Program-made: the position numbers and the translations under genes
The notes under the pieces: generated by a model
Seen by the model: only the letters and a program-made list of their open reading frames with translations
Databases searched by the model: none
What the model was told of the DNA's origin: nothing
Source of the DNA: Kineococcus terrestris
GTDB lineage: Bacteria > Actinomycetota > Actinomycetes > Actinomycetales > Kineococcaceae
Assembly: GCF_041020765.1 (NCBI RefSeq)
Contig: NZ_JBEUEJ010000022.1
Reading direction: 5' to 3' (one strand)
Length of the DNA stretch: 64,000 bases
In this document: in pieces, positions 8,276 through 17,224 of the stretch
Layout of the letters: each line of letters starts with the position of its first letter
Position numbering within the stretch: the stretch's first letter is position 1

Positions 8276-9295
8276 TCAGGTGCTCGCGCGCACGACGAGG
8301 TCGCGCGTGCCCGGGCCCACCGGCCCGGGGTCGCGCCCGGCCAGCAGGTCCAGCAGCAGGCGCGCCGAGACCGCCCCGTCGGCCACCACGTCGCGGCGCA
8401 GCGACGTGATCGCCGGGGTGGCCAGCCGGCACAGCAGCGAGTCGTCGCCCGCCACCACGGCCAGGTCGCCGGGCACCGAGACGCCCAGCGCCGCGCGCTC
8501 GGCCACCACGGTGGCCGCCATGACGTCGTTGTCGAACACCACCGCCGTGGGCGGGTGCTCGCGCGTGAGCAGGTCGCGGACGGCGGCCACCCCGCCCGCC
8601 CCGGAGTAGTCGGCGACCACGACCGGCTCGGCGCGCCCCACCAGCCGGGCGGTCACCCGCGCCCACGCCTCGTCGCGGCGGCGGGTGTGCGCGAACGAGG
8701 GCGGGCCGCTGACCCGGGCCAGGCGCCGGTGCCCGCGCGCCAGCAGGTGCTCCACGACGTCGGTGAAGGCCTGCCGGTGGTCCTCGGGGGCCGCGGCCAC
8801 CTGCGGGCCGCGCACGTCGCCCGGCCCGCCGCGCAGCACGCACGGCACCCCCGTCTCGCGCACCGCGGCCAGCCGCGGGTCGTCGACGAGCAGGTCGGTG
8901 AGCACCACGCCGTCCACGCGCCGCTCGGCCCACCAGGTGCGCAGCACCTCCACGGCCGTGTCCACGTCCGGCACGACCGTCAGCAGCAGCGACGTGCCCT
9001 CGGCCGCCAGGACGGCCTCCATCCCGGAGATGAACCGCATGTAGTACGGCTCCTCGCCCAGCAGGCGCACGTCGCGGGCCAGGGCCAGGCCGACGGCGTG
9101 GGCGCGGGCGTGCGAGAGGGAGCGCGCCGCCGCGCTGGGCCGCCAGCCCAGCTGCGCGGCCACCGCCAGCACCCGCTCGCGGGTGGCGGCGGACACCCCC
9201 GGCCCGCCGTTGAGCGCGTAGGACACCGACGCCTTCGACACCCCCGCGGCCAGCGCGATGTCGCGGATCGTGGGACGGCGCACCGGTGCGCTCAC
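8276..9295 (-). CDS. LacI-family transcriptional regulator
   Basis: The 339-residue protein has an N-terminal LacI helix-turn-helix (TIRDIALAAGVSKASVSYALNG, about residues 9-30), the hinge (AARSLSHARAHAVGLAL) and a periplasmic-binding-like effector domain. The effector domain includes FDNDVMAATVVAERAALGVSVPGDLAVVAGDDS and ends near TSLRRD. The start GTG 9295 overlaps the stop of the methyltransferase gene in a GTGA, so it is the second gene of a two-gene unit. The effector sugar is unknown. No transporter is next to it, so it could act on distant operators. Confidence 0.92.
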   Translation of the reverse strand: MSAPVRRPTIRDIALAAGVSKASVSYALNGGPGVSAATRERVLAVAAQLGWRPSAAARSLSHARAHAVGLALARDVRLLGEEPYYMRFISGMEAVLAAEGTSLLLTVVPDVDTAVEVLRTWWAERRVDGVVLTDLLVDDPRLAAVRETGVPCVLRGGPGDVRGPQVAAAPEDHRQAFTDVVEHLLARGHRRLARVSGPPSFAHTRRRDEAWARVTARLVGRAEPVVVADYSGAGGVAAVRDLLTREHPPTAVVFDNDVMAATVVAERAALGVSVPGDLAVVAGDDSLLCRLATPAITSLRRDVVADGAVSARLLLDLLAGRDPGPVGPGTRDLVVRAST

Positions 9296-10113
9296 CGCAC
9301 CGCCTCCCACGCCACCGTCAGCTCGCCCAGCCGCCAGCGCGCGGGGGAGTCCAGCACCGGCCAGCGCTGCGCCAGGTCCCGGCAGGTGGCGATCCAGCGC
9401 TGCCGGGCGCCGAAGGTCCCCAGCGGCGCCGCCCGCGCCCACGCCGCGTCCGCGTCGCGCAGCAGGTCGTGCACGCCCTCGCCGGGCACGTTGCGGTGGA
9501 TGAGCGCCTTGGGCAGCCGCTCGGCGACGGCCGACGGCGCCGGCAGGCCCGCCAGCCGCACCGAGACGGTCAGCGAGACCGCACCCGCCTCGCGCTCCAG
9601 CGCCACCCACGCGGCGCGGCGGCCCAGCTCGTCGCACGTGCCGTCCACGACCAGCCCGCCCGGCGCCAGCCGCGAGCGCAGCAGCTCCCACGCCGCCGCG
9701 ACCTGCGCCTCCGGGTACTGGCGCAGCACGTTGAAGGCCCGCACCAGGACCGGGTCACCGCCGCCGGGCACGGCCAGCTCGAAGCCGCCGCGGGCGAACT
9801 CGGGGGCGCCGCGCACGCCGGCCAGCGCGGTGCGGGCGGCCTCGACCCGCTCGGGGGCCACCTCCAGCCCGACGACCCGCACGTCCGGGCGCACCCCGCG
9901 CAGCCAGCGCTGCAGGTCCGTCACCGTCCACGGCCGCGCGCCGTAGCCGAGGTCGACGACCAGCGGGTCGGCCGCCGCGCGCAGCCGCCGGCCCTGCACC
10001 TGCGCCAGCCAGCGCTCCACGCGCCGCAGCCGGTCGGTGCCCGTCGTGCCGCGGGTGACGGTGCCCACCACCGCGGTGCGCGCGCCCGCCCGCGAGCCCG
10101 TGCCCGCGCTCAC
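9292..10113 (-). CDS. Class I SAM-dependent methyltransferase of unknown substrate
   Basis: A 273-residue protein. The glycine-rich SAM site appears as PLVVDLGYGARPWTVTDL and the acidic second strand as VVGLEVAPERV. A later strand reads GGLVVDGTCDELGRRAAWV. Motif spacing fits a Rossmann methyltransferase, but the substrate is not evident. It starts at GTG 10113, is divergent from mshA across about 148 bases, and is coupled to the downstream LacI gene. A methyltransferase of this type beside mshA is seen in other actinobacteria. Confidence 0.75.
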   Translation of the reverse strand: MSAGTGSRAGARTAVVGTVTRGTTGTDRLRRVERWLAQVQGRRLRAAADPLVVDLGYGARPWTVTDLQRWLRGVRPDVRVVGLEVAPERVEAARTALAGVRGAPEFARGGFELAVPGGGDPVLVRAFNVLRQYPEAQVAAAWELLRSRLAPGGLVVDGTCDELGRRAAWVALEREAGAVSLTVSVRLAGLPAPSAVAERLPKALIHRNVPGEGVHDLLRDADAAWARAAPLGTFGARQRWIATCRDLAQRWPVLDSPARWRLGELTVAWEAVR

Positions 10114-10261
10114 CGGGGAGCCCCGCGGACCCCTGCGCGCGGGGCGGCGGGGGTGCTGGGTGGACACTCTTCGGCGGGCCGTGGGCCGCCGCCGCTGCGG
10201 CGGGACACCCGGCGACGGTACCCACCCGCGTCCGCGGGCGGGTCGCGGGACGGGAGGACGC

Positions 10262-11515
10262 GTGGGTCTGCGGCGGGTCGCGCTGGTGTCGGTGCACACC
10301 TCACCGCTCGAGCAGCCGGGCACCGGCGACGCCGGCGGCATGAACGTGTACGTGGTCGAGCTGGCCGCGCAGCTGGCCCGCCGGGGCGTGGAGGTCGAGG
10401 TGTTCACCCGCCGCACCTCCTCCGAGCAGCCGGCCGTCGTGGAGGCCGCGCCGGGCGTGCGGGTGCGCCACGTGGCCGCCGGGCCCTACGAGGGCCTGCG
10501 CAAGGAGGACCTGCCCGGGCAGCTGTGCGCCTTCACGGCCGGCGTGCTGCGCGCCGAGGCCCGGCACGCCGAGCACCACTACGACGTCGTGCACACCCAC
10601 TACTGGCTGTCCGGCCAGGTGGGCTGGCTGGTCGCCGACCGCTGGGACGTGCCGCTGGTGCACTCGATGCACACGATGGCCCGGGTCAAGAACGCCCACC
10701 TCGCCGAGGGGGACACCCCCGAGCCGGAGGGCCGGGTCATCGGCGAGCAGCAGGTCGTCGACGCCGCCGACCGCCTGGTCGCCAACACCGACGGCGAGCG
10801 CGAGGACCTGCTGGGCCTGTACGGCGCCGACCCGGGCCGCGTCGACGTCGTCGCCCCCGGCGTGGACCTGGCGACCTTCGCCCCCGCCGACGGGCGCGCC
10901 GCCGCCCGCGCACGCCTGGGCCTGCCCGCCGACGCCGAGGTGCTGCTGTTCGTCGGGCGCATCCAGCCGCTGAAGGCCCCGGACCTGCTGGTGCGCGCGG
11001 CCGCGGAACTGCTGCGCGCCCAGCCGCGCCGGCGCGAGCGGCTGCGCGTCCTCGTCCTGGGCGGTCCCAGCGGCAGCGGCACCCGCACCCCCCGCGCGCT
11101 GCAGGACCTCGTCGACTCCCTCGGCCTGCAGGACGTGGTGCAGGTGCGCCCGCCGGTCGGGCGCGCGGAGCTGGCCGACCACTACCGCGCCGCCGACCTG
11201 GTGGCCGTGCCCTCCTACAACGAGACGTTCGGGTTGGTGGCGCTGGAGGCGCAGGCCTGCGCGACGCCCGTGGTGGCGGCCGCGGTGGGCGGGCTGCCCA
11301 CGGCGGTGGAGGACGGGCGCAGCGGCCTGCTCGTCGACGGGCACGAGCCCGCCCGCTGGGCCGCCGCGCTCGGCGGGCTGCTGGACGACCCGACCCGGCG
11401 CGCGCTGCTGGCCGCCCGCGGCGTCGAGCGCGCCGCCGGCTTCGGCTGGGACGCCACCGCCGCGGCGACGCTGGAGGTGTACGCGCGGGCCGCCGCCGGC
11501 CGCCGCCAGCCCTGA
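10262..11515 (+). CDS. mshA: D-inositol-3-phosphate glycosyltransferase (mycothiol step 1)
   Basis: Transfers GlcNAc from UDP-GlcNAc to 1L-myo-inositol-1-phosphate, the first step of mycothiol synthesis. The 417-residue GT4 enzyme has the MshA N-terminus (VALVSVHTSPLEQPGTGDAGGMNVYV), HTHYWLSG, and the donor-site motif PSYNETFGLVALEAQACATPVVA with its E-x7-E. The GTG start (10262) has GGAGG at 10253-10257. The frame is open further upstream, but no better start is there and the N-terminus would lengthen abnormally. It is followed by gpmA and senX3-regX3 in the order known from mycobacteria. Confidence 0.95.
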   Translation: MGLRRVALVSVHTSPLEQPGTGDAGGMNVYVVELAAQLARRGVEVEVFTRRTSSEQPAVVEAAPGVRVRHVAAGPYEGLRKEDLPGQLCAFTAGVLRAEARHAEHHYDVVHTHYWLSGQVGWLVADRWDVPLVHSMHTMARVKNAHLAEGDTPEPEGRVIGEQQVVDAADRLVANTDGEREDLLGLYGADPGRVDVVAPGVDLATFAPADGRAAARARLGLPADAEVLLFVGRIQPLKAPDLLVRAAAELLRAQPRRRERLRVLVLGGPSGSGTRTPRALQDLVDSLGLQDVVQVRPPVGRAELADHYRAADLVAVPSYNETFGLVALEAQACATPVVAAAVGGLPTAVEDGRSGLLVDGHEPARWAAALGGLLDDPTRRALLAARGVERAAGFGWDATAAATLEVYARAAAGRRQP

Positions 11516-11582
11516 GGCCCCGGCGCCACCCGTCCGGGTGGACGGGTCCGGTGCGCGGGGCAACCGCCCGGGGCCCGGCCGC

Positions 11583-11588
11583 TAGGGT
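11583..11588 (+). promoter_or_regulatory. Predicted -10 (TAGGGT) of a leaderless gpmA transcript
   Basis: TAGGGT ends 6 bases before the gpmA ATG at 11595. Transcription would begin at about the start codon, and no Shine-Dalgarno sequence is needed or visible. Confidence 0.5.
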
Positions 11589-11594
11589 CGGGGC

Positions 11595-12350
11595 ATGACC
11601 GACGCTCCGCACACGCTCGTCCTGCTCCGCCACGGCGAGAGCGAGTGGAACGCCTTGAACCTGTTCACCGGCTGGGTCGACGTCGCGCTCTCGGAGAAGG
11701 GCCGCGCCGAGGCCGTCCGCGGCGGGCGGCTGATGGTCGAGGCCGGCGTCCTGCCGGACGTCGTGCACACCTCGGTGCTGCGCCGCGCGATCACCACGGC
11801 GCACCTGGCCCTCGACGCCGCCGACCGGCACTGGATCGACGTGCGCCGCTCGTGGCGGCTCAACGAGCGCCACTACGGCGCCCTGCAGGGCAAGGACAAG
11901 AAGCAGACGCTCGCCGAGTTCGGCGAGGAGCAGTTCATGCTCTGGCGCCGCTCCTACGACACCCCGCCGCCGCAGATCGAGGCCGGCTCGGAGTTCTCCC
12001 AGGACGGCGACCCGCGCTACGCGGCGCTGGGCGCCGACGAGATGCCCCGCACCGAGTGCCTGGCCGACGTCGTGGCCCGGATGCTGCCGTACTGGGAGCA
12101 GTCGGTGGTGCCGGACCTGCGCGCCGGCCGGACGACCCTGCTGGCCGCGCACGGCAACTCCCTGCGCGCCCTGGTCAAGCACCTCGACGGCGTCTCCGAC
12201 GAGGACATCGCCGGGCTGAACATCCCCACCGGCATCCCGCTGCTCTACCGCCTGGACGAGGACCTGCGCCCGCTGGAGCCGGGCGGGCGCTACCTCGACC
12301 CCGAGGCGGCCGCCGCCGCCGTGGCCGCCGTGGCCAACCAGGGCCGCTGA
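11595..12350 (+). CDS. gpmA: 2,3-bisphosphoglycerate-dependent phosphoglycerate mutase
   Basis: Interconverts 3- and 2-phosphoglycerate in glycolysis and gluconeogenesis. The 251-residue protein carries the catalytic LLRHGESEWN with phosphohistidine H13. It also has FTGWVDVALSEKG, RRSWRLNERHYGALQGKDK and the second-histidine region AAHGNSLRALVKHLDG. The length is typical of the cofactor-dependent type. It begins at ATG 11595 behind a leaderless-type -10, and a glycosyltransferase gene follows after 26 bases. Confidence 0.96.
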   Translation: MTDAPHTLVLLRHGESEWNALNLFTGWVDVALSEKGRAEAVRGGRLMVEAGVLPDVVHTSVLRRAITTAHLALDAADRHWIDVRRSWRLNERHYGALQGKDKKQTLAEFGEEQFMLWRRSYDTPPPQIEAGSEFSQDGDPRYAALGADEMPRTECLADVVARMLPYWEQSVVPDLRAGRTTLLAAHGNSLRALVKHLDGVSDEDIAGLNIPTGIPLLYRLDEDLRPLEPGGRYLDPEAAAAAVAAVANQGR

Positions 12351-12376
12351 CCGGTGCGGGCGAGGGGGGAGGCGCG

Positions 12377-13567
12377 GTGAGCGCGACGCAGGCGGCACCG
12401 TCCGCGGACCGGCCGGTGCGCGGGCCGGGCCCGCGGATCCTGGTCGTCGAGGGCGCGCTGCGCGACAACGGCGGGCTGCGGGTCAGCCACGACCTGGCCC
12501 GCCGCTGGCAGGCGGCCGGGGCGCGCGTGCGCGTCCTGGTGCTGGAGACGGTGGCGCCCACGGTCCCGCTGCTGCAGCCCGACCCGGGTCTGGACGTGCG
12601 CTTCGCCAGCCGCAAGGTGCGCCGCTTCCGCACCGCCGTCGTGCCCGTCGTCGTCGGCGCGCTGCGCCACGCGCGCCGCGCCGACGTCGTCGTCAGCGGC
12701 AGCGAGATCGGCTACAACCTCCTCGTCGGCTGGGCCGCCGCGCGGGTCACCCGCACGCCCTTCGTGGTGCTGGTGCAGAACTCCCTGCCGCGCGCCGTGG
12801 CCGACTGGACCCCGGCGGCCCTGCGACCGCTGCTGTCGGCCGTGCACCGCCGCGTCGACGCCGCGGTGTGCGTGTCCCCGGGCCTGGTGGAGGAGGTGCG
12901 CCGCACGGGCCTGCCCGCCGACCGCATCCACACCGCGGCCATCGGCATCGACGTGGAGGCGACGCTGCAGCGCGTGCGCGACGCCGGCGGGCCGGTGCGC
13001 TCGGCGTCCGGGCGCACCCGCCTGGTGGCCGCGGGCCGCCTGGCGGAGCAGAAGGGCTTCGACGTCCTGCTGGACGCCGTGGCCCGCGTGGTCGCCGCCG
13101 GCCGCGACGTCGAGCTCGTCCTGGTCGGCGCCGGGCCGCTGCGCGAGGTCCTGGCGCGGCAGGTGGCCGAGCTGGGCCTGGGCGAGCGCGTCGAGCTCGC
13201 CGGGCACGTGGCGGACCCGCAGCCGCTGCTGGCCGGGGCGGACCTGTTCGTGCTGTCCTCGCGCTACGAGGGCAACGGCAGCCTGGTGCTGCTGGAGGCG
13301 CTGGCGCACGGCGTGCCGGTCGTGGCGACCGACTGCCCGACGGGCCCGCGGTACGTCCTGCGCGACGGCGAGGTGGGCGACCTGGTCCCCGTCGAGGACC
13401 CGCAGGCGCTCGCCGACGCCGTGCTGCGCCACCTCGACGACCCGGAGCCGCTGCGCCGCAAGGCCCGGCTGGGCCCGGCCCGCGCCCGCGACTTCGACCA
13501 GGGGCCGGCCGCGGAGGAGGTCGCCCGGGTGCTGCGCTCGGTGCGCCGCCGCGGGCGCCGGGGCTGA
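12377..13567 (+). CDS. GT4-family glycosyltransferase
   Basis: A 396-residue retaining glycosyltransferase with two Rossmann domains. The N-terminal domain starts ILVVEGALRDNGGLRVSHDLARRW. The C-terminal nucleotide-sugar domain has LVAAGRLAEQKGFDVLLDAV and SSRYEGNGSLVLLEALAHGVPVVATDCPTGP, with the E-x7-E pattern. This resembles enzymes that decorate cell-surface polysaccharide, but the acceptor is unknown. The start GTG 12377 has a GGGGGAGG tract 5-13 bases upstream. The stop lies inside a 17-base tandem duplication (13560-13593). Confidence 0.85.
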   Translation: MSATQAAPSADRPVRGPGPRILVVEGALRDNGGLRVSHDLARRWQAAGARVRVLVLETVAPTVPLLQPDPGLDVRFASRKVRRFRTAVVPVVVGALRHARRADVVVSGSEIGYNLLVGWAAARVTRTPFVVLVQNSLPRAVADWTPAALRPLLSAVHRRVDAAVCVSPGLVEEVRRTGLPADRIHTAAIGIDVEATLQRVRDAGGPVRSASGRTRLVAAGRLAEQKGFDVLLDAVARVVAAGRDVELVLVGAGPLREVLARQVAELGLGERVELAGHVADPQPLLAGADLFVLSSRYEGNGSLVLLEALAHGVPVVATDCPTGPRYVLRDGEVGDLVPVEDPQALADAVLRHLDDPEPLRRKARLGPARARDFDQGPAAEEVARVLRSVRRRGRRG

Positions 13568-13593
13568 CGGACCGCCGGGGCTGACGGACCGCC
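13560..13593. repeat. 17-base tandem duplication across a stop codon
   Basis: Two perfect adjacent copies of GGGGCTGACGGACCGCC (13560-13576 and 13577-13593). The first contains the TGA of the glycosyltransferase gene. Confidence 0.9.
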
Positions 13594-13600
13594 GGCGGCG

Positions 13601-14311
13601 TCAGGACGTGGTGGTGCCGGTGGACCCGTCGCCGGTGGGCCCGTCCGTGCCGGAGCCCTCCCCGTCGTCGGCGTCCTGGTCGCCGGGGCTCTGCCCAGGA
13701 CCCGCCGTGCCGCCGTCGGCGCACGCGCGCTGCACCTCGGACTGCAACCGCTCCTGCGCCTGGACCACGGCCGTGCCCGTCTCCGGGTCGCCGGCCACGC
13801 CCTCGGTGGCGGTGGCCAGGTCCTCGCCGGCCCGCGCGAGCGCGTCGCGGGAGCCGTCGCCGTAGTCGACCTCGCCGACGGCGGCGGCCACCTGCTCGTA
13901 GTACTCCAGGACGCGCTGCGCGTCGCCGGTCAGCTCCGGCGGGACGGCCTCGGCCAGGGCGCTGTAGTAGGCGGGGCCCTCGGTCGTGGTCACGAGGGCG
14001 TAGACCGTCTGCGCCCGGGGGTCGCCGCGGCCGATGCCCAGCTCGTCCAGCCGCGCGCTGTAGGCGTCGTCGAGCCCCTGCTGGGCCTCCTGCGCGGCCG
14101 CGCAGTCGACACCGCCCTCCCCGTCCGCGCCGGGGGTCCCCGTGGGGGAGTCCGGCGGCGGGGTGGTGCTCGTCGTGCTCGCGGGCGCGGTCGTCGTGGT
14201 GGGGGCCGCGGGGGAGTCCGGGTCGCCCGACCCGCAGCCGGCGGCGAGCACCGCGGCGGCCAGCACCGCCCCCGCGCGGGAGCCGCTCCGCACCGCGCCG
14301 CGCCGCCTCAC
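13601..14311 (-). CDS. Secreted lipoprotein of unknown function
   Basis: A 236-residue product with a basic N-terminus, a hydrophobic stretch and a lipobox (VLAAGC, Cys at about residue 24). A Thr/Ser/Pro-rich linker of about 40 residues follows, then a mainly helical domain (DCAAAQEAQQGLDDAYSARLDELGIG and later helices), and a Gly/Ser/Thr/Asp-rich tail. Two Cys in the domain (in DCAAA and VQRACADG) could form a disulfide. The start GTG 14311 gives a normal signal peptide; an in-frame GTG six codons later is an alternative. It is probably cotranscribed with phoU, whose stop lies 44 bases upstream. Confidence 0.75.
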   Translation of the reverse strand: MRRRGAVRSGSRAGAVLAAAVLAAGCGSGDPDSPAAPTTTTAPASTTSTTPPPDSPTGTPGADGEGGVDCAAAQEAQQGLDDAYSARLDELGIGRGDPRAQTVYALVTTTEGPAYYSALAEAVPPELTGDAQRVLEYYEQVAAAVGEVDYGDGSRDALARAGEDLATATEGVAGDPETGTAVVQAQERLQSEVQRACADGGTAGPGQSPGDQDADDGEGSGTDGPTGDGSTGTTTS

Positions 14312-14355
14312 CCCGGGCACGCTACACCGGGCCCCGCGCACCCGCCCCCCGCCGC

Positions 14356-15024
14356 TCAGCCGGTGAGGGAGAGCCCGTCCTCGGCGTCGTGCGAGCCCGT
14401 GACCAGGAACATCACCGACTTGGCGACCGAGACGGCGTGGTCGGCGTAGCGCTCGTAGTAGCGGCTGAGCAGGGTGAGGTCGACGGCCACCTCGGTGGGG
14501 TGCTGCCACTTGCGCGAGAGCAGCATCTCGAACACCTGCCGGTGCAGGTTGTCCATCTCGTCGTCGTCGAGCTCCATGGCCGCGGCCAGCTCCACGTCGC
14601 GCGAGGCGATGACGCTGCCGGCCTTGGCCACGATGCGCTCGGCGACCTGGCCCATCTGCAGGAAGAGCGCGCGCGACTCGTCGGGCACGACGCCCGCGGG
14701 GTGGCGCAGCCGGGCCAGCTTGGCCACGTGCCGGGCCAGGTCGCCCATGCGCTCCAGGCTGTTGCTCATCCGCAGCGCGGTGACGACCACGCGCAGGTCG
14801 GTGGCCACCGGCTGCTGGCGCGCCAGCAGCTGCAGCGAGCGCTCCTCGAGGTCGCGCTGCAGGCGGTCGATCGCCTCGTCGTTGCTGATGACGGTCTCGG
14901 CCAGCTCGCGGTCGGCGTCCAGCAGGGCGGTGGTCGCCCGCCCCATCGCCGACTCGGCGAGGTGGGTCATCTCCACGAGCGTCTCGACGAGCGCGTTCAG
15001 CTCGTCGTGGAACACGTTGCGCAC
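14356..15024 (-). CDS. phoU: PhoU phosphate-signalling protein
   Basis: Links phosphate-transporter activity to the PhoR/SenX3 kinase. The 222-residue protein is all helical, with two PhoU repeats. Each repeat has the metal-binding E/D-x3-D pattern, for example SNSLERMGDLARHV in the first and RYYERYADHAVSVAK in the second. The start is ATG 15022-15024 with GGAGGAGAC close upstream on the minus strand. It is divergent from senX3-regX3 across 174 bases, the arrangement also seen for phoU and phoRP in Streptomyces. Confidence 0.95.
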   Translation of the reverse strand: MRNVFHDELNALVETLVEMTHLAESAMGRATTALLDADRELAETVISNDEAIDRLQRDLEERSLQLLARQQPVATDLRVVVTALRMSNSLERMGDLARHVAKLARLRHPAGVVPDESRALFLQMGQVAERIVAKAGSVIASRDVELAAAMELDDDEMDNLHRQVFEMLLSRKWQHPTEVAVDLTLLSRYYERYADHAVSVAKSVMFLVTGSHDAEDGLSLTG

Positions 15025-15186
15025 GGGTCTCCTCCTGCGTCACCGGCGTGCGGGCAGGGCGCGGTGCGGCCGCGCCCGCTCCAGCGTCGCAGCCGGGGGT
15101 GAACGCCCGCCACCGCGCGGGTGAACAGTGCCGGGCGCGGCGGCCCGCCGCGTCCCGGCGGGCCGGGAGCGGTTGCGCCGCGCACG

Positions 15187-15192
15187 TAGTCT
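15187..15192 (+). promoter_or_regulatory. Predicted -10 (TAGTCT) of a leaderless senX3 transcript
   Basis: TAGTCT ends 6 bases before GTG 15199, so transcription would start at the initiation codon. No Shine-Dalgarno sequence is visible. Confidence 0.5.
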
Positions 15193-15198
15193 GGGACC

Positions 15199-16473
15199 GT
15201 GCTGGCGGACCTGTCCACGTCGATCGCCGCGGTGGTCGGCGTGCTGACGGGCGCCGGGGCCGTCCTCGCCTTCCGGATCAGCGAGCGCTCCCAGCGCGCG
15301 GCCGACCCCGAGCCGTCCCGGCCCGGCCTGCCGCCCGGCGTCAGCGACGTCCTGCTCGCGCTGCGCTCCTCCGCCGTGGTCCTGGACGCCGACGACGAGG
15401 TCGTGCGGGCCAGCGCCGCGGCCTACTCGGCCGGCGTGGTCACCGGCCGCGACCTGGCCAGCCCCGACCTGCGGGACATGGTGCGCCGCTGCCGGCGCGA
15501 CGGGCTGGTCCGCGAGGCGGAGGTGGAGCTGGCGGGCGGCCTGGGCCGGCCCTCGGCGGTGGTGCTGGCCCGGGTGTCCCCGCTGGGCGGGCACCACGTG
15601 CTGCTGCTGCTGGAGGACCGCACCGAGGCCCGTCGCGTGGAGGCGGTGCGCCGCGACTTCGTCGCCAACGTCAGCCACGAGCTGAAGACGCCCGTGGGCG
15701 CCCTGTCGCTGCTGTCGGAGGCCGTCGAGGACGCGGCCGACGACCCGGACGCGGTGCGGCACTTCTCCCAGCGGATGCGCCGGGAGTCGATCCGGCTGAC
15801 CCAGCTGGTGCAGGAGATCATTGACCTGTCGCGGCTGCAGGCCAGCACGCGCATCGTGGAGCCGGCGCTGCTGGACGTGGACGCCCTGGTCGCCGAGGCC
15901 GTGGACCGCACCGGCAGCGTCTGCCAGCAGCGCGAGTCGGTGGTCGTGGTGGCGGGGGAGCGCGGCGCGCAGGTCGTGGGCGACCGCGAGCTCGTCATCA
16001 CCGCCGTGCGCAACCTCGTGCACAACGCCCTGGCCTACTCCCCGGAGCGCAGCAAGGTCGTCGTGGAGGTGCGGCGCACGGTGGACGCCGAGACGGGCGC
16101 CCGCACGGTCGACGTCGCGGTCTCCGACCGCGGCGTCGGCATCAGCCCCGCGGACCTCGAGCGCATCTTCGAGCGCTTCTACCGCGTCGACCCGGCCCGC
16201 TCGCGCCTGACCGGCGGCACGGGGCTGGGCCTGTCCATCGTCAAGCACGTCGCCGGCAACCACGGCGGTGACGTGCGGGTGTGGAGCGTGGAGGGCGAGG
16301 GCTCGACCTTCACCCTGCGCCTGCCCGACGCGACGGGGCGCCAGGCGCCGGGGGCTCCCGGCGCCGCGGGCACCCCGCGCCCCCTCGACGAACCGCTGCG
16401 GGCGTCCGCCCGCGGCGGCTCCCGCGCTCCGGCGGACCCGTCGGAGAACCCTTCCCTGGAGGCACGTCCGTGA
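15199..16473 (+). CDS. senX3: Phosphate-responsive sensor histidine kinase (SenX3/PhoR type)
   Basis: Membrane sensor that phosphorylates RegX3 when phosphate is scarce. The 424-residue protein has one N-terminal membrane helix (about 8-26), a PAS-like region (50-140), and a dimerisation/phosphoacceptor motif DFVANVSHELKTPVGAL with H160. The ATPase domain has an N box (NLVHNALAYSP), DRGVGI, FERFYRVDPARSR and GGTGLGLSIVKHV. A disordered Pro/Ala tail of about 40 residues follows. A single short N-terminal anchor is normal for SenX3. Its stop overlaps the regX3 GTG. Confidence 0.93.
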   Translation: MLADLSTSIAAVVGVLTGAGAVLAFRISERSQRAADPEPSRPGLPPGVSDVLLALRSSAVVLDADDEVVRASAAAYSAGVVTGRDLASPDLRDMVRRCRRDGLVREAEVELAGGLGRPSAVVLARVSPLGGHHVLLLLEDRTEARRVEAVRRDFVANVSHELKTPVGALSLLSEAVEDAADDPDAVRHFSQRMRRESIRLTQLVQEIIDLSRLQASTRIVEPALLDVDALVAEAVDRTGSVCQQRESVVVVAGERGAQVVGDRELVITAVRNLVHNALAYSPERSKVVVEVRRTVDAETGARTVDVAVSDRGVGISPADLERIFERFYRVDPARSRLTGGTGLGLSIVKHVAGNHGGDVRVWSVEGEGSTFTLRLPDATGRQAPGAPGAAGTPRPLDEPLRASARGGSRAPADPSENPSLEARP

Positions 16474-17150
16474 CGCGGATCCTGGTGGTGGAGGACGAGG
16501 AGTCCTTCTCCGACCCCCTGTCCTACCTGCTGCGGCGGGAGGGGTACGACGTGGCCGTGACGGACACCGGGCCCGCCGCCCTCGACGAGTTCGACAAGGC
16601 CGGCGCGGACCTGGTGCTCCTGGACCTCATGCTGCCCGGCCTGCCGGGCACCGAGGTGTGCCGGCAGCTGCGGACCCGCTCCAGCGTGCCGGTGATCATG
16701 CTGACCGCGAAGGACTCGGAGATCGACAAGGTGGTGGGCCTGGAGATCGGCGCCGACGACTACGTCACCAAGCCGTACTCCTCGCGCGAGCTGCTGGCCC
16801 GCGTCCGGGCGGTGCTGCGCCGCGGCGCCGAGCCGGAGGACCTGGTGCAGACCACGGTCGAGGCCGGCCCGGTGCGGATGGACGTGGACCGGCACGTGGT
16901 GACGGTCCACGGCGAGCAGGTCCCGCTGCCGCTGAAGGAGTTCGAGCTGCTGGAGCTGCTGCTGCGCAACGCCGGCCGCGTGCTGACGCGCGTGCAGCTC
17001 ATCGACCGCGTGTGGGGCTCGGACTACGTGGGGGACACCAAGACCCTCGACGTCCACGTCAAGCGGCTGCGCGCCAAGATCGAGCCGGACCCGTCGAACC
17101 CGCGCTACCTGGTGACGGTGCGCGGGCTGGGCTACAAGTTCGAGGCCTGA
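16470..17150 (+). CDS. regX3: Phosphate-responsive response regulator (RegX3/PhoP type)
   Basis: OmpR-family activator of phosphate-starvation genes. The 226-residue protein has a receiver with acidic pocket E8-D9, phosphoacceptor D52 (LLDLMLPG) and K101 (TKPYSSREL). A winged helix (about 130-226) contains LKEFELLELLLRNAGRVLTRVQLIDRVWG and ends VRGLGYKFEA. GTG 16470 overlaps the senX3 stop, so the pair is coupled. A strong terminator follows at 17173. Confidence 0.95.
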   Translation: MTRILVVEDEESFSDPLSYLLRREGYDVAVTDTGPAALDEFDKAGADLVLLDLMLPGLPGTEVCRQLRTRSSVPVIMLTAKDSEIDKVVGLEIGADDYVTKPYSSRELLARVRAVLRRGAEPEDLVQTTVEAGPVRMDVDRHVVTVHGEQVPLPLKEFELLELLLRNAGRVLTRVQLIDRVWGSDYVGDTKTLDVHVKRLRAKIEPDPSNPRYLVTVRGLGYKFEA

Positions 17151-17172
17151 GGGCGGGAGCGCCCCCGACGCG

Positions 17173-17208
17173 CGAGGGCCCGCGAGCCGGTCGGCTCGCG
17201 GGCCCTCG
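17173..17208. terminator. Perfect 16-bp hairpin between convergent genes
   Basis: Arms 17173-17188 and 17193-17208 are perfect complements (16 pairs) with a GGTC loop. It sits between the convergent regX3 and LpqE-like genes, so it can serve both. There is no U tract, as is usual in high-GC actinobacteria. Confidence 0.85.
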
Positions 17209-17224
17209 TCGTACGGGGGACGGC

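Noticed and set aside
8276..9295. The LacI regulator at 8.3 kb as the repressor of the 36-51 kb sugar regulon
   Set aside because: No AGCGCT-type site or sugar gene lies near it and it is about 37 kb away. It is possible but unsupported, so it is not claimed.
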